Of a DNA stretch of 64,000 bases, positions 18,057 through 26,292 are shown in pieces. A program made the position numbers and the translations under genes. The notes under the pieces were generated by a model that was not told the DNA's origin, searched no databases, and worked only from the letters and a program-made list of their open reading frames with translations. The DNA comes from R-RK-3 sp031399085 (GTDB lineage: Bacteria; Pseudomonadota; Alphaproteobacteria; Rhizobiales; Rhodomicrobiaceae), in contig JANNOQ010000099.1 of assembly GCA_031399085.1 (NCBI GenBank), positions 1 through 64,000 on the forward strand. The letters run 5' to 3'. Position 1 is the stretch's first letter, and each line of letters starts with the position of its first letter.

Positions 18057-18674
18057 ATGGCAAGTTCCGATAAACCCGACCTAAAGGTGGCGACGATCCT
18101 ACTCGCCGCCGGCCTTTCCAGCCGCATGGGCGCGCGCAACAAGCTTCTCATCAACATCGGAGGCGAGCCGCTGGTGCGGCGCATGGCGGCAACGTATCTC
18201 GCCGCCAAGACCAACCTGACCGTCGTCATCGGCCATGAAGCCGCCCAGGTCCGCGAGGCGCTTGCCGGCTTGCCTCTGACCTTCGTTGAAAATCCCCATT
18301 TTGCCAAAGGGCAGCCCACTTCCATCGGTGCCGGGCTGGACAGTCTCAAAGGCGATTATGACGCCGTGCTGATCGCGCTAGCGGACCAGGCCGCGCTCGG
18401 TCCTGGGGATATTCGCGATCTGCTCGACGCCTTCGCGGCAAGCGAACGCAACCACATTCTCATTCCGACTTTTCGCGGCCAGCGCGGCAATCCCGTGCTG
18501 TTCCCCTTTAAGCTCATCGTGCAGACGAACGCCGATGGCCACAGTAACGCCCGCCGCTTTACCGACGCAAATCCGCAATTGGTTGAACGCTATCAAGCCG
18601 CAAACGATCATTTCACGACTGACATCGACACGCCGGACGATCTCATTGCGTTTACGAGGCGGGGGGCATCGTAA
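18057..18674 (+). CDS. MobA-like nucleotidyltransferase (MocA type)
   Basis: A 205-residue NTP-transferase with the family's N-terminal nucleotide-binding motif LAAGLSSRMGARNKLL (residues 16-31), the ALADQ acidic motif near residue 105 and the RGNPVLFP segment near 145. This is the MocA/MobA-like family that attaches CMP or GMP to molybdopterin. A substrate other than molybdenum cofactor is possible. The window also encodes a molybdenum hydroxylase (51092-54892) that would need such a cofactor. The start has AGGA upstream. Confidence 0.88.
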   Translation: MASSDKPDLKVATILLAAGLSSRMGARNKLLINIGGEPLVRRMAATYLAAKTNLTVVIGHEAAQVREALAGLPLTFVENPHFAKGQPTSIGAGLDSLKGDYDAVLIALADQAALGPGDIRDLLDAFAASERNHILIPTFRGQRGNPVLFPFKLIVQTNADGHSNARRFTDANPQLVERYQAANDHFTTDIDTPDDLIAFTRRGAS

Positions 18675-18848
18675 GCACCGAATATAAAGCTTAATTCTCG
18701 AACAGGATGTGATTTTTACGTTCGAAGGGACGGACTTGGCCTGAGGCGAAATTCACAGAGATGAATTTGGAAGAGCCGACTCAACATTCAGGCTGGCAAG
18801 ACGTATTTGCCCGTCCTACCAGCCTGCTATGGATTCATACTTCGGCAG

Positions 18849-19022
18849 TTACTTACCTTTGACGGCGTCTTTCATGCCCCCAACCGTGTTCCGCACCTTG
18901 CCGGCTACCTTGTCGGCCTTGCCTTCGGTCTCAAGCTTGGTGTCGCCGGTGATCTTGCCAACGGCTTCCTTCACCGAGCCCTTAACCTGCTGCGCGGATC
19001 CTTTGATACGGTCTTTGTCCAT
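18849..19022 (-). CDS. CsbD-family stress protein
   Basis: A 57-residue hydrophilic protein (MDKDRIKGSAQQVKGSVKEA, then KITGDTKLETEGKADKVAGK) typical of the CsbD/YjbJ family, which are small general-stress proteins of unknown mechanism. The internal ATG at 19022 is chosen because GGAG lies just upstream and family members begin M-D/N-K-D-x-I-K-G. The longer 93-codon reading has an unrelated N-terminus. The next stress-type gene on the same strand is YciE-like, about 210 bases upstream. Confidence 0.9.
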   Translation of the reverse strand: MDKDRIKGSAQQVKGSVKEAVGKITGDTKLETEGKADKVAGKVRNTVGGMKDAVKGK

Positions 19023-19235
19023 AATCTCCACTCCTGCTGTTGGGATTGATAAAACTCGTAACGGTTCGAAGAGTTCATTGCTGACGAAAAAAGTATCTGC
19101 GCGATTTGCTAAATCCGCGCTCATTCCCAAACCGGCAATTTACGCGTAATTTTGAGGCGCTCTTCACCCAGAAACTCGCCAATGCGCGGCGTGTGGAATC
19201 GCCCAAGCGCACGCCGGACCGCATAAGCGCCGTTC

Positions 19236-19739
19236 CTAGGCCGCTTTCTGATTCACTTTGCTTTCGGCCATCGCCGTCAGCTTTTTGTCAGCGGCGTGTT
19301 CTTCATTCAGGTTCTGCTGCAGCAAGCTGGCGCAATCCTCCCGGCCCAGCTGCTTTGCCCAAGCGATGAGCGTGCCGTACCGGGTGATCTCATAGTGCTC
19401 AACGGCCTGCGCGGAGGCGATTAGCGCGGCGTCAAGAACTTCCTTGTCGGCGATCTCGCCAGCCACTTCGTCGGCCTCTTCAAGAATTCCGTCGATCGCC
19501 GGACAGTTCACTTCCTTGGGGGAATGGCCGTGCAGTTTGAAGACTTGTTCGAGCCGTTTGATCTGATTTTCCGTCTCGCCGAGATGGGCTTCAAAGCCTT
19601 GTCTCAACTGCGGGTCGGTGGCCTTGTCAATCATGTCCGGCAACGCATCGACGATTTGGTTCTCGGCGTAGTAGATGTCCTGCAGCGTGTGCACGAACAA
19701 ATCATCCAGCGTCTGAATGTCTTTTGAAAAAAGGCCCAT
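19236..19739 (-). CDS. YciE/DUF892 ferritin-like protein
   Basis: A 167-residue four-helix protein of the YciE/DUF892 family. The N-terminus ALDDLFVHTLQDIYYAENQI-like segment (here QTLDDLFVHTLQDIYYAENQ), Glu-containing helices and EHYEITRYGTLIAWAKQLG are characteristic. The fold is ferritin-like, with Glu and His residues placed for a di-iron site. Family members are linked to osmotic and general stress. Its proximity to CsbD on the same strand supports a stress role, although no EcfG-type promoter (GGAAC-N16/17-CGTT) could be found upstream. Confidence 0.92.
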   Translation of the reverse strand: MGLFSKDIQTLDDLFVHTLQDIYYAENQIVDALPDMIDKATDPQLRQGFEAHLGETENQIKRLEQVFKLHGHSPKEVNCPAIDGILEEADEVAGEIADKEVLDAALIASAQAVEHYEITRYGTLIAWAKQLGREDCASLLQQNLNEEHAADKKLTAMAESKVNQKAA

Positions 19740-19909
19740 GGCGCCTTGCTCCTTTATCGAAATTTAGGATTGGGCCCGGTAAGCGCGGTTATCGCCCAAC
19801 GGACCCAACTAAAACGCCAAGGAAGCCGGAAAGTTTCGAACACGCGCACTTACCCACAACGCACGCATTCGTTGATAAATGGAGCCCGAAGAAACCGGCG
19901 TTAGGCCGT

Positions 19910-20653
19910 TCAATTTCCGGCGGCAGGCATCAGCTTGCCGGTGAACAAGATTGGGCCTGTCGGCTGCCCGGTTGGCGATCCGCCTTCTGGCTCCAGGCTG
20001 ATGGCAAAACTCGTCCCCCCCAGTCCCGCCGCATCGAGCGGCCCAAGCCGATCGGTCGGGATTTGCGATGCGGTGTTGAGCAGCCCTAAGGAGCGAGGCG
20101 CCGCGCGATCGCCGCCGACCGCCCATAGCTCGTGACTATGACCTGCCGCACCGGTCGGCGGGTCGCCGACTCGCATGATTGTTATCGCCTTTTGCGCCAC
20201 GCTCACGGTGGCGAGGAAGGCGGGGCTCCGATCCTTGGATTCGAGGATGGCGATAAATCTTCCATCCGGCACAGGCTTCATTTCGCGGAATGCGACGAAG
20301 GCAATGAGCCACGCCGCAAGGGCTGTTAAGCCAATGGCAGCCCGCTGCCAATTTCGCAAACGACTTTCGAGGCGGACGATTTCCGCCCGGTCAGCCGATT
20401 TGCCGGCAGCAAGATCCGGCGGCGCGCCAATTTTTTGCTTGATCGCATTTAATGCGCCGGGCGGCGGCGCGACAGCGGCGACAGACGCCAATAGCGGATC
20501 GAGGCGCAGCTCCCACGCGGCGATAGCTCTGGCAAGCTCGGGATCTCGGCCGCGACGGCGTTCGATATCGGCGCGCTCGGCGGCATTCAGGGTGCCGAGC
20601 ACATACTCCGCCGCCAGCGAGTCGCTTTCCCGATCCTGTTCAGTTTTTGCCAT
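19910..20653 (-). CDS. RskA-family anti-sigma factor
   Basis: A 247-residue single-pass membrane protein. The cytoplasmic N-terminus has the zinc-free anti-sigma motif LAAEYVLGTLNAAERADIER, one membrane segment lies at about residues 105-125, and a C-terminal RskA domain is extracytoplasmic (AGHSHELWAVGG, SLGLLNTASQIPTDR, FAISLEPEGGSPTGQPTGPI). Its start overlaps the end of the sigma gene by 14 bases, implying translational coupling. It should bind and restrain the sigma factor until an envelope signal, by analogy with mycobacterial SigK-RskA. Confidence 0.93.
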   Translation of the reverse strand: MAKTEQDRESDSLAAEYVLGTLNAAERADIERRRGRDPELARAIAAWELRLDPLLASVAAVAPPPGALNAIKQKIGAPPDLAAGKSADRAEIVRLESRLRNWQRAAIGLTALAAWLIAFVAFREMKPVPDGRFIAILESKDRSPAFLATVSVAQKAITIMRVGDPPTGAAGHSHELWAVGGDRAAPRSLGLLNTASQIPTDRLGPLDAAGLGGTSFAISLEPEGGSPTGQPTGPILFTGKLMPAAGN

Positions 20654-21203
20654 CGAGGCACTCTCGAAGTAACGCCAAGCTTCGGCGCAATATCGTTTTG
20701 ACCGTATTCACCGGCTGCACAAATCTGTCCGACAGCTCCTCCCGGCTCCAGCCATTGTAATAGGCCAGCAGCACCATGTCGCGGCGATCCGCTGGAAGCG
20801 CATCGAGGCACATTGTCAGCCTGCGCAAAGCTTCGCTTTGCCCCAAGGCGGCTTCCGGGTCCGGTTCCAAAGACATGACATCCTCGTCACTGGGCTCGGA
20901 GCGCGCGGAAATCTGTTCCGAGCGCCGGCGGCGTGCGTCGATGGCCTGGTTGCGAGCGATGCGCGCCATCCAGGCAATTGGTGACGCTATTTCGACATCG
21001 TACAGCTTAGCGTTGCGCCAGATGGTTAGATAGCTTTCCTGCAACGCCTCCTTCGCCAACTCGCGATTGTCACAGATACGGCAGATCACGCCGAATAGTT
21101 TCGCGGCTGTGCATTCATAGAGTGCATCGAAGGCGGCGCGATCCTCGTCCCCGGCACGCCGCAGCAATGCGGCAAGGTCTTGGAGGGGTCGGGGCTTAGA
21201 CAT
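20640..21203 (-). CDS. ECF RNA polymerase sigma factor (SigK-like)
   Basis: A 187-residue ECF sigma factor. Region 2 spans about residues 20-90 (DRAAFDALYECTAAKLFGVI, ESYLTIWRNA, then ARIARNQAIDARRRR), and region 4 about 125-180 (LPADRRDMVLLAYYNGWSRE, VNTVKTILRRSLALLRECL). It is co-encoded with an RskA-type anti-sigma factor and lies divergently from a fasciclin-domain gene, mirroring the SigK-RskA-MPB70/83 pairing of mycobacteria. That the fasciclin gene is its target is inference. Confidence 0.94.
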   Translation of the reverse strand: MSKPRPLQDLAALLRRAGDEDRAAFDALYECTAAKLFGVICRICDNRELAKEALQESYLTIWRNAKLYDVEIASPIAWMARIARNQAIDARRRRSEQISARSEPSDEDVMSLEPDPEAALGQSEALRRLTMCLDALPADRRDMVLLAYYNGWSREELSDRFVQPVNTVKTILRRSLALLRECLDGKN

Positions 21204-21416
21204 CGAAATCTTTCATAACAAAAGCGTGAATTGCTGTGAACTCATTAAGGAATTGCCAACAATTACAGGCGTTAGCAGGCCAAATATGGGCGAACGCTCT
21301 CCGCTTATACATCGAAGCCCGAAAATTTTTGAAACCTGTTTTTCGCTGCGCCGTAGCTGCGGTACGGCACGGCATCACGCCGCGTCTAACGCCTTAAAAA
21401 AACAGGAGTGTTGAAT

Positions 21417-21962
21417 ATGAAAGTTTCAAAAGCCGCGATCGTTGCATTCGCTGCCTCGACGCTGGCAACCGCCGCAATGGCAGAGGTCATGGTCGGCGGC
21501 GCCGCCATGTATCCGACCAAGAACATCATCGAGAACGCAGTGAATTCCAAGGATCACACCACGCTTGTGGCGGCGGTCAAGGCGGCCGGCCTGGTCGACA
21601 CCTTGTCCGGCGCAGGACCCTTCATGGTTTTCGCGCCGACCAATGCCGCTTTCGACCAGCTGCCCAAGGGTACCGTAGAGACGCTTCTGAAGCCGGAGAA
21701 CAAGGCCCAGCTCACCAAGATCCTGACGGCCCATGTCGTGCAAGCGAACGCGATGAGCGATGCGATCCAGAAGATGGTCAAGGATGATGGCGGCAAGCAC
21801 CCGGTCAAGACCGTGAGCGGCGATACGCTGATCGTGACCACTAAGGGCGAGAAGATCATGCTTACCGACGAGTCGGGCGGCACGGCAACCGTGACGATCG
21901 CCGATGTGGCGCAGTCGAACGGCGTCATCCACGTGATCGACAAGGTTTTGCTGCCGAAATAA
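21417..21962 (+). CDS. Secreted fasciclin-domain protein
   Basis: A 181-residue protein with a signal peptide (KAAIVAFAASTLATAAMA) and one fasciclin/FAS1 domain covering the rest. The two FAS1 signatures are visible: GAGPFMVFAPTNAAFDQLP and the C-terminal VIHVIDKVLLPK. FAS1 proteins mediate adhesion or protein contacts outside the cytoplasm. The ATG at 21417 follows AGGAG at 21404-21408. It is divergent from the sigma/anti-sigma pair and ends at a strong hairpin terminator. Confidence 0.94.
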   Translation: MKVSKAAIVAFAASTLATAAMAEVMVGGAAMYPTKNIIENAVNSKDHTTLVAAVKAAGLVDTLSGAGPFMVFAPTNAAFDQLPKGTVETLLKPENKAQLTKILTAHVVQANAMSDAIQKMVKDDGGKHPVKTVSGDTLIVTTKGEKIMLTDESGGTATVTIADVAQSNGVIHVIDKVLLPK

Positions 21963-21980
21963 GGCCCGCTCTACTAACGG

Positions 21981-22016
21981 CTCCCCGCGGCCAAATCCCG
22001 GCCGCGGGGAGCTTTC
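21981..22016 (+). terminator. Rho-independent terminator after the fasciclin gene
   Basis: A perfect 13-base-pair stem (GCTCCCCGCGGCC at 21981-21993 with its complement at 22001-22013) and a seven-base loop are followed by TTT. It lies 18 bases after the fasciclin stop and before the convergent DprA-like gene. Confidence 0.8.
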
Positions 22017-22037
22017 CATTAGTAGATGCCACGGCCG

Positions 22038-22955
22038 TCAACGGTGGACCAGGTGTGCGATCCTCTCGCGGACGTCCTCATACTCCACCACCCTCACCGC
22101 CCCCCGTTTAGCAAATTGCGCAGGCCAGCTGATGCCCTTCTTGGCAAAGCAATTGTTGAGCAGGAACAGCGGCCTTGCCTGATCGAGCGCCGCCTTGGAC
22201 TGAATATAGGTGCCGTTGGACTCGCCGATCTCAACGATGATCGAGGCGTCGGTGAGGGCGGACATGGTAACATTTCGTTCGGGGAAAAATTTGCGGTTAT
22301 GCCGCCAGTCCTTGCTTTCGTAGAGCAGCATCGGCACTTGCGAAATCACGAGGAAACGCTCGGCGATCTCCTGCTGCAGCCGGGCGTGCTCTCGCGGATA
22401 GACCTTATAGATCGGCGTGCCGAGCACGGCGATGGTTCGTCCGCCCGCCTCAAGCGCGGTCGTATGCGCCACAAAGTCGGTTCCGGCGGCGAGCCCCGAG
22501 ACGATAGTGAAGCCGTCCTCCACCAGGCGTCGCACCAGCCGCCGCGTTCGTGCGACGCCCGGCGCCGAGAGCTGTCGAGCCCCCACCACCGCGACGGATG
22601 GCGAATGGATCAAGTCCCAGTCGCCGCGAAAATAAAACGCGCGCAAAGGGTAGCGCGCGTCGTGGAGTTTGGCCGGATAGCCGGGCATTCCGTAAATGCG
22701 CAATCCCACATCGGACAAGCGCGCCTTGTCCAAACGTTTACGAATTTCCGCTGCGTGAAACTCCGCCGCCGCACCGTCCACCAGATCGGAGGGGCGTCCG
22801 TGCCGCGTCGCGCCAATCCGCTCGCTGAGAGTCTCGAAGCTTGCTCCCGGCTGCAGCCAAAGCGCCTCATAAGCTCCCAATTCCAGCATAGGCGATAGCG
22901 CGATATCAACAGCCGCTTCGGCGTGTTCGATGGTGTGGATGCCGCCGGAAAACAA
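22038..22955 (-). CDS. DprA/Smf-like Rossmann-fold protein lacking the winged-helix tail
   Basis: A 305-residue protein. Residues 115-290 match the DprA/Smf core (VAVVGARQLSAPGVARTRRL, SGLAAGTDFVAHTTALEAGG, TIAVLGTPIYKVYPREH, FFPERNVTMSALTDASIIVE). Standard DprA loads RecA on incoming single-stranded DNA and is about 360-390 residues, with an N-terminal SAM-like and a C-terminal winged-helix domain. Here the C-terminus stops after the Rossmann fold and the N-terminus (about 100 residues) is different. No competence genes are nearby. It could be a paralogue with another nucleotide- or DNA-related role; a housekeeping dprA is expected elsewhere. Confidence 0.82.
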   Translation of the reverse strand: MFSGGIHTIEHAEAAVDIALSPMLELGAYEALWLQPGASFETLSERIGATRHGRPSDLVDGAAAEFHAAEIRKRLDKARLSDVGLRIYGMPGYPAKLHDARYPLRAFYFRGDWDLIHSPSVAVVGARQLSAPGVARTRRLVRRLVEDGFTIVSGLAAGTDFVAHTTALEAGGRTIAVLGTPIYKVYPREHARLQQEIAERFLVISQVPMLLYESKDWRHNRKFFPERNVTMSALTDASIIVEIGESNGTYIQSKAALDQARPLFLLNNCFAKKGISWPAQFAKRGAVRVVEYEDVRERIAHLVHR

Positions 22956-23061
22956 ACGCTACGCCTTCCTAAGCCGGGACTGACAGGTCCAGCCTAGCTC
23001 GGCTTATAGCGCTGCTCCGCATCGCTTCGAATTGGGATGAATACGCATCTGGCGCTACGGG

Positions 23062-23916
23062 TTAGGAGAATCGCGCCTTGAACGTCTCGGAGATTTGATT
23101 CAGCTCAGGCTCGGGCACCTTCCCGATGACCATAAAACCATAGCCGTCCGCGATCCAATGCACGACATTGAGCCCGTGGCGCTGCTCCTTCTGGGCTCCC
23201 TGCGGCGGGTTCGCCGTGCGGATGATGCACAGCGCGACAGGCGTGCGGCCATCATGGAGAAACGAAATCTGCGCTAGCGGCTTGCCATCGAGCTGAAGCA
23301 GCTGTGTGCCCTGAAAGGCAAGCACCGGATTGGCGATCCGCTCGCCGGAAAGCTTGAGGCCCAGCGCCTGCTCGGCGCGCTGGAGATTGGCCTGACGCGC
23401 TCCGGGGTCCGATGGCATTCCCTCCAGCGTTTCCTTGGAGAACAGCGCCACGTAACGCGCCGCCGCCTCGCGCCAGCCCGGTTTTTGCTCAGCAGCCAGT
23501 TGAGGCGGCGTCTGCGGATTGTCGAAGAAGCCGCCGGTCGCCAGGCCCCCGGTGAAGACAAGCGCCAGGATCGCCGCCGCCGCCGCCATGCGCCAGAGGG
23601 GAACACGGCCAGCCGCTAGAGGCTGGCGGAACGGCACGACCTTTTCATCCGCGCTCGCAGCCGAGGCTGGGCCTTGCTTGGTCATGACATCGGCGAACAT
23701 GGCTTGCAGCCTGGTGTCTGGCGCGGCTTCGAGAAGCACATCGAACGCATCGCCAAACGGCCGCCCGCCGCGCTCCAGCCTTTCGAGACGCGCGCGCGCC
23801 TCGGGGTTGCGCGACAGCGCGGCCGCGGTCTGCTTGCGCTCGGAGGCGCTCAGCTCCTCGTCGAGGTAAGCGACCAGCTTCTCGTCGCTAAGATCGGTGT
23901 GTTCTGCCGGGGCCAT
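23062..23916 (-). CDS. Anti-sigma factor (membrane, zinc-finger-like N-terminus without Cys)
   Basis: A 284-residue protein. The N-terminal segment SDEKLVAYLDEELSASERKQ is the anti-sigma (ChrR/RsrA/RseA-like) helix pattern but lacks the HxxxCxxC zinc site. One membrane segment lies near residues 108-128 (MAAAAAILALVFTGGLATGG), and a periplasmic C-terminal domain of about 150 residues has no recognised family. It follows the sigma gene by 29 bases on the same strand and is the expected partner. Confidence 0.85.
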   Translation of the reverse strand: MAPAEHTDLSDEKLVAYLDEELSASERKQTAAALSRNPEARARLERLERGGRPFGDAFDVLLEAAPDTRLQAMFADVMTKQGPASAASADEKVVPFRQPLAAGRVPLWRMAAAAAILALVFTGGLATGGFFDNPQTPPQLAAEQKPGWREAAARYVALFSKETLEGMPSDPGARQANLQRAEQALGLKLSGERIANPVLAFQGTQLLQLDGKPLAQISFLHDGRTPVALCIIRTANPPQGAQKEQRHGLNVVHWIADGYGFMVIGKVPEPELNQISETFKARFS

Positions 23917-23945
23917 TACCCTATTTCTCCATCCCGCTGTTCTTG

Positions 23946-24479
23946 TTATTCGGCGGGCAATAAATGGTCGCCATGATCCTTCAGATCGGCCAGCTTTCCT
24001 CGCGCGGCAGCCAGGCGGCTCATCACCGTCCCTTGCGGGATGCCCAGAATGTCCGCCGCCTCACGATAGGAAAGGCCCTCGCCATAGACCAGGAACACGG
24101 CCTCGCGCTGCCCCTCTGGCAAGCGCTCTACTTCTCTCAACACTTGGCGGGCTAATAAATTCGTTTCCATCTCGCGAATTCCGTCCGCGACCAGCGCGAT
24201 CTCCGGATCGACGAAGCCCTGCCCCATGCGCACGCGGCGCGAGCGCAGCTCATTCATCCAGATTGAGCGTAATATGGTATAGACCCAGCGGGAAACCTGT
24301 GTACCGGGCTGAAATTGCTCGGATTTTTCCAGCGCGCGCAGACAGGTCGCCTGTACCAGATCATGCGCGGTGTCGCTATCGCCGCTTAGCACAAGGCCGT
24401 AACGCCAGAGCCGTTTCAAGAGCGGCGGCAGCCCTTCCTGAACCTCTTTGAGCCTGAGACTTAAATCGCTGTCATTCAT
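23946..24479 (-). CDS. ECF RNA polymerase sigma factor
   Basis: A 177-residue ECF sigma factor starting MNDSDLSLRLKEVQEG. Region 2 includes DTAHDLVQATCLRALEK and RWVYTILRSIWMNELRSRR. Region 4 includes LPEGQREAVFLVYGEGLSYR and IPQGTVMSRLAAARGKL. The ATG at 24479 is chosen over a much longer open frame whose N-terminus has no sigma-like sequence and overlaps the promoter region of the divergent M20 peptidase. It pairs with the anti-sigma gene just downstream. The regulon is unknown. Confidence 0.92.
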   Translation of the reverse strand: MNDSDLSLRLKEVQEGLPPLLKRLWRYGLVLSGDSDTAHDLVQATCLRALEKSEQFQPGTQVSRWVYTILRSIWMNELRSRRVRMGQGFVDPEIALVADGIREMETNLLARQVLREVERLPEGQREAVFLVYGEGLSYREAADILGIPQGTVMSRLAAARGKLADLKDHGDHLLPAE

Positions 24480-24712
24480 TGCGTGCCGCGAGCTGTCGCT
24501 CTCCCCGCCGGCAGTTAAAAGGAACGGCGCCAGCCTCGATCCGTTCCGGTGTAAAGCGGCCGGAGGCGAAAGCCAAGACTTTGCGAACGAATTTTCGCGT
24601 GAAGGGGTCGCGGCCGCCTCGCCTTTCCGTGGATGGGCCGGGAAAATGGCTGCCGCGTGGCAAGCGGACGTGTATGTTTGGCTCGACGTCCGAAAAACGG
24701 GGAAAGATCGCC

Positions 24713-26104
24713 ATGAGCGATGCTTTGGAGCCGGTACTCGCGCATCTCGATGCATCCACCGACGCCGCATTGGCGCGGCTTTTCAGCCTGCTCGCCATCC
24801 CGAGCATTTCCACCGATCCGGCCTATGACGAGGCGTGCCGCCGGGCCGCCGAATGGTGCGCCGGTCAACTCGGCGAGATCGGGTTCGAAGCGCGCGTTCA
24901 CGCGACGGCCGGCAAGCCGATGGTCGTCGCGCATTGGCGGCATCCTTCGGCCAAAGCGGCGCATGTGCTGTTCTACGGACATTACGACGTGCAGCCCGCC
25001 GATCCGCTCGATCTGTGGAACACGCCGCCGTTCGAGCCGCGCCTCGGCGAGGACGCCGTCAACGGAACAGTGATCGTGGCGCGCGGGTCGAGCGACGATA
25101 AGGGGCAAGTCATGACCTTTATCGAGGCTTGCCGCGCCTGGACGGAAAACACCGGCGCGCTGCCTTGCTCGGTCTCGATCCTGCTCGAAGGCGAAGAGGA
25201 ATGTGGCAGCCCGAGCCTTCCGGCGTTTCTCGGCGCCCATGCGGATGCGCTGAAAGCCGATTATGTGTTTGTCTGCGATACAGGACAGATGAGCGCCGAC
25301 CAGCCGGCGATTACCACAAGCCTGCGTGGCCTCGCCCATGCCGAGTTGGTCGTGAAGGCCGCCAATCGTGATCTGCATTCAGGTATGTATGGCGGCCCGG
25401 CGATGAACCCTATCCGGGCGCTCACGCAGATTCTCGGCGCGCTACACGACGCGGACGGGCGCATCCAAATCCCAGGCTTTTATGAGAGCATCATCGAACC
25501 ATCGCCGGCGCAAATCGCTCAATGGCGCTCACTCGGCGTCGATGCGGCCCGCACGCTTGGCCCGGTCGGCTTGTCGCATCCGGCAGGCGAGGCGGACAAA
25601 AGCTTCCTCGAACAGCTCTGGTCGCGCCCGACCGCTGAGATCAATGGCATCATCGGCGGCTATACCGGTCCAGGCACCAAGACGGTGATTCCGGCCGAAG
25701 CCTCGGCAAAGCTGACCTTCCGTCTCGTGCCGGGGCAAAATCCAGAAAAAATCGTCGAAGGCTTTAAGCGCTTTGTTGCCGCGCTTTTACCGCCCGATTG
25801 CCGCGCCGAATTCAAAGGCCTTGGCGGCAGCCCGGCCATCGGCTTCGATACCGGCCTGCCTGCCATCCGCCGCGCCGCCGAAGCGTTGCGCGAGGAGTGG
25901 AACGCCGAGACGATCCTGATGGGCTGCGGCGCCTCGATCCCGATCGTGGACTCGTTCAAACGCAAGCTCGGGATGGATTCGGTGCTCGTCGGCTTCGCTC
26001 TGGAAGACGACCGGATTCACTCGCCCAACGAGAAGTACAATTTGACGAGCTTTACGAAAGGCGCGCGCTCCTGGGCGCGAATTTTGGATAAGCTCGGCAC
26101 CTAG
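24713..26104 (+). CDS. M20 family metallopeptidase (dipeptidase)
   Basis: A 463-residue M20/ArgE-DapE-type zinc peptidase. The metal-ligand motifs are present in order: FYGHYDVQPADP (about residue 85), EGEEECGSPSLP (about 155, catalytic and metal Glu), CDTGQMS (about 185) and a C-terminal HSPNEKY. A lid/dimerisation domain (AHAELVVKAANRDLHSGMYG) interrupts the catalytic domain at about 205-320. These enzymes hydrolyse dipeptides or acylated amino acids in the cytoplasm. The ATG at 24713 fits the family start; the open frame extends upstream to 24479 without homology. Confidence 0.93.
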   Translation: MSDALEPVLAHLDASTDAALARLFSLLAIPSISTDPAYDEACRRAAEWCAGQLGEIGFEARVHATAGKPMVVAHWRHPSAKAAHVLFYGHYDVQPADPLDLWNTPPFEPRLGEDAVNGTVIVARGSSDDKGQVMTFIEACRAWTENTGALPCSVSILLEGEEECGSPSLPAFLGAHADALKADYVFVCDTGQMSADQPAITTSLRGLAHAELVVKAANRDLHSGMYGGPAMNPIRALTQILGALHDADGRIQIPGFYESIIEPSPAQIAQWRSLGVDAARTLGPVGLSHPAGEADKSFLEQLWSRPTAEINGIIGGYTGPGTKTVIPAEASAKLTFRLVPGQNPEKIVEGFKRFVAALLPPDCRAEFKGLGGSPAIGFDTGLPAIRRAAEALREEWNAETILMGCGASIPIVDSFKRKLGMDSVLVGFALEDDRIHSPNEKYNLTSFTKGARSWARILDKLGT

Positions 26105-26145
26105 AGCAAGATTGCTCATCGAAACCATTCGGCGGAATATGATTG

Positions 26146-26246
26146 GTCGCCCCGGACTTGATCCGGGGTCTAAACCCATCGCTGCGCTTACGATCGTCGA
26201 TCCGCCAATGGCCCCCGGATCTCCGCTTCGCTTCGTCCGGGGCGAC
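26146..26246. repeat. REP-like palindromic element
   Basis: An 11-base perfect inverted repeat (GTCGCCCCGGA at 26146-26156 and its complement at 26236-26246) bounds about 100 bases. Inside are CTTGATCCGGGG and CCCCCGGATCTCCGCTTCG. It has the look of the dispersed palindromic repeats common in Rhizobiales intergenic regions. It lies between convergent genes (M20 peptidase and Sel1 protein). Confidence 0.65.
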
Positions 26247-26292
26247 GCCGGTTTTCCATCTCAATGGGCCGCCATAAGCGCGGCAGGTTCGG

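Noticed and set aside
18849..19739. General-stress (EcfG) promoters for the CsbD and YciE-like genes
   Set aside because: No GGAAC-N16/17-CGTT could be found upstream of either gene on the minus strand.
24480..24770. 97-residue N-terminal extension of the ECF sigma factor
   Set aside because: No sigma-like sequence, and it would run across the M20 peptidase start; the ATG at 24479 matches family length.
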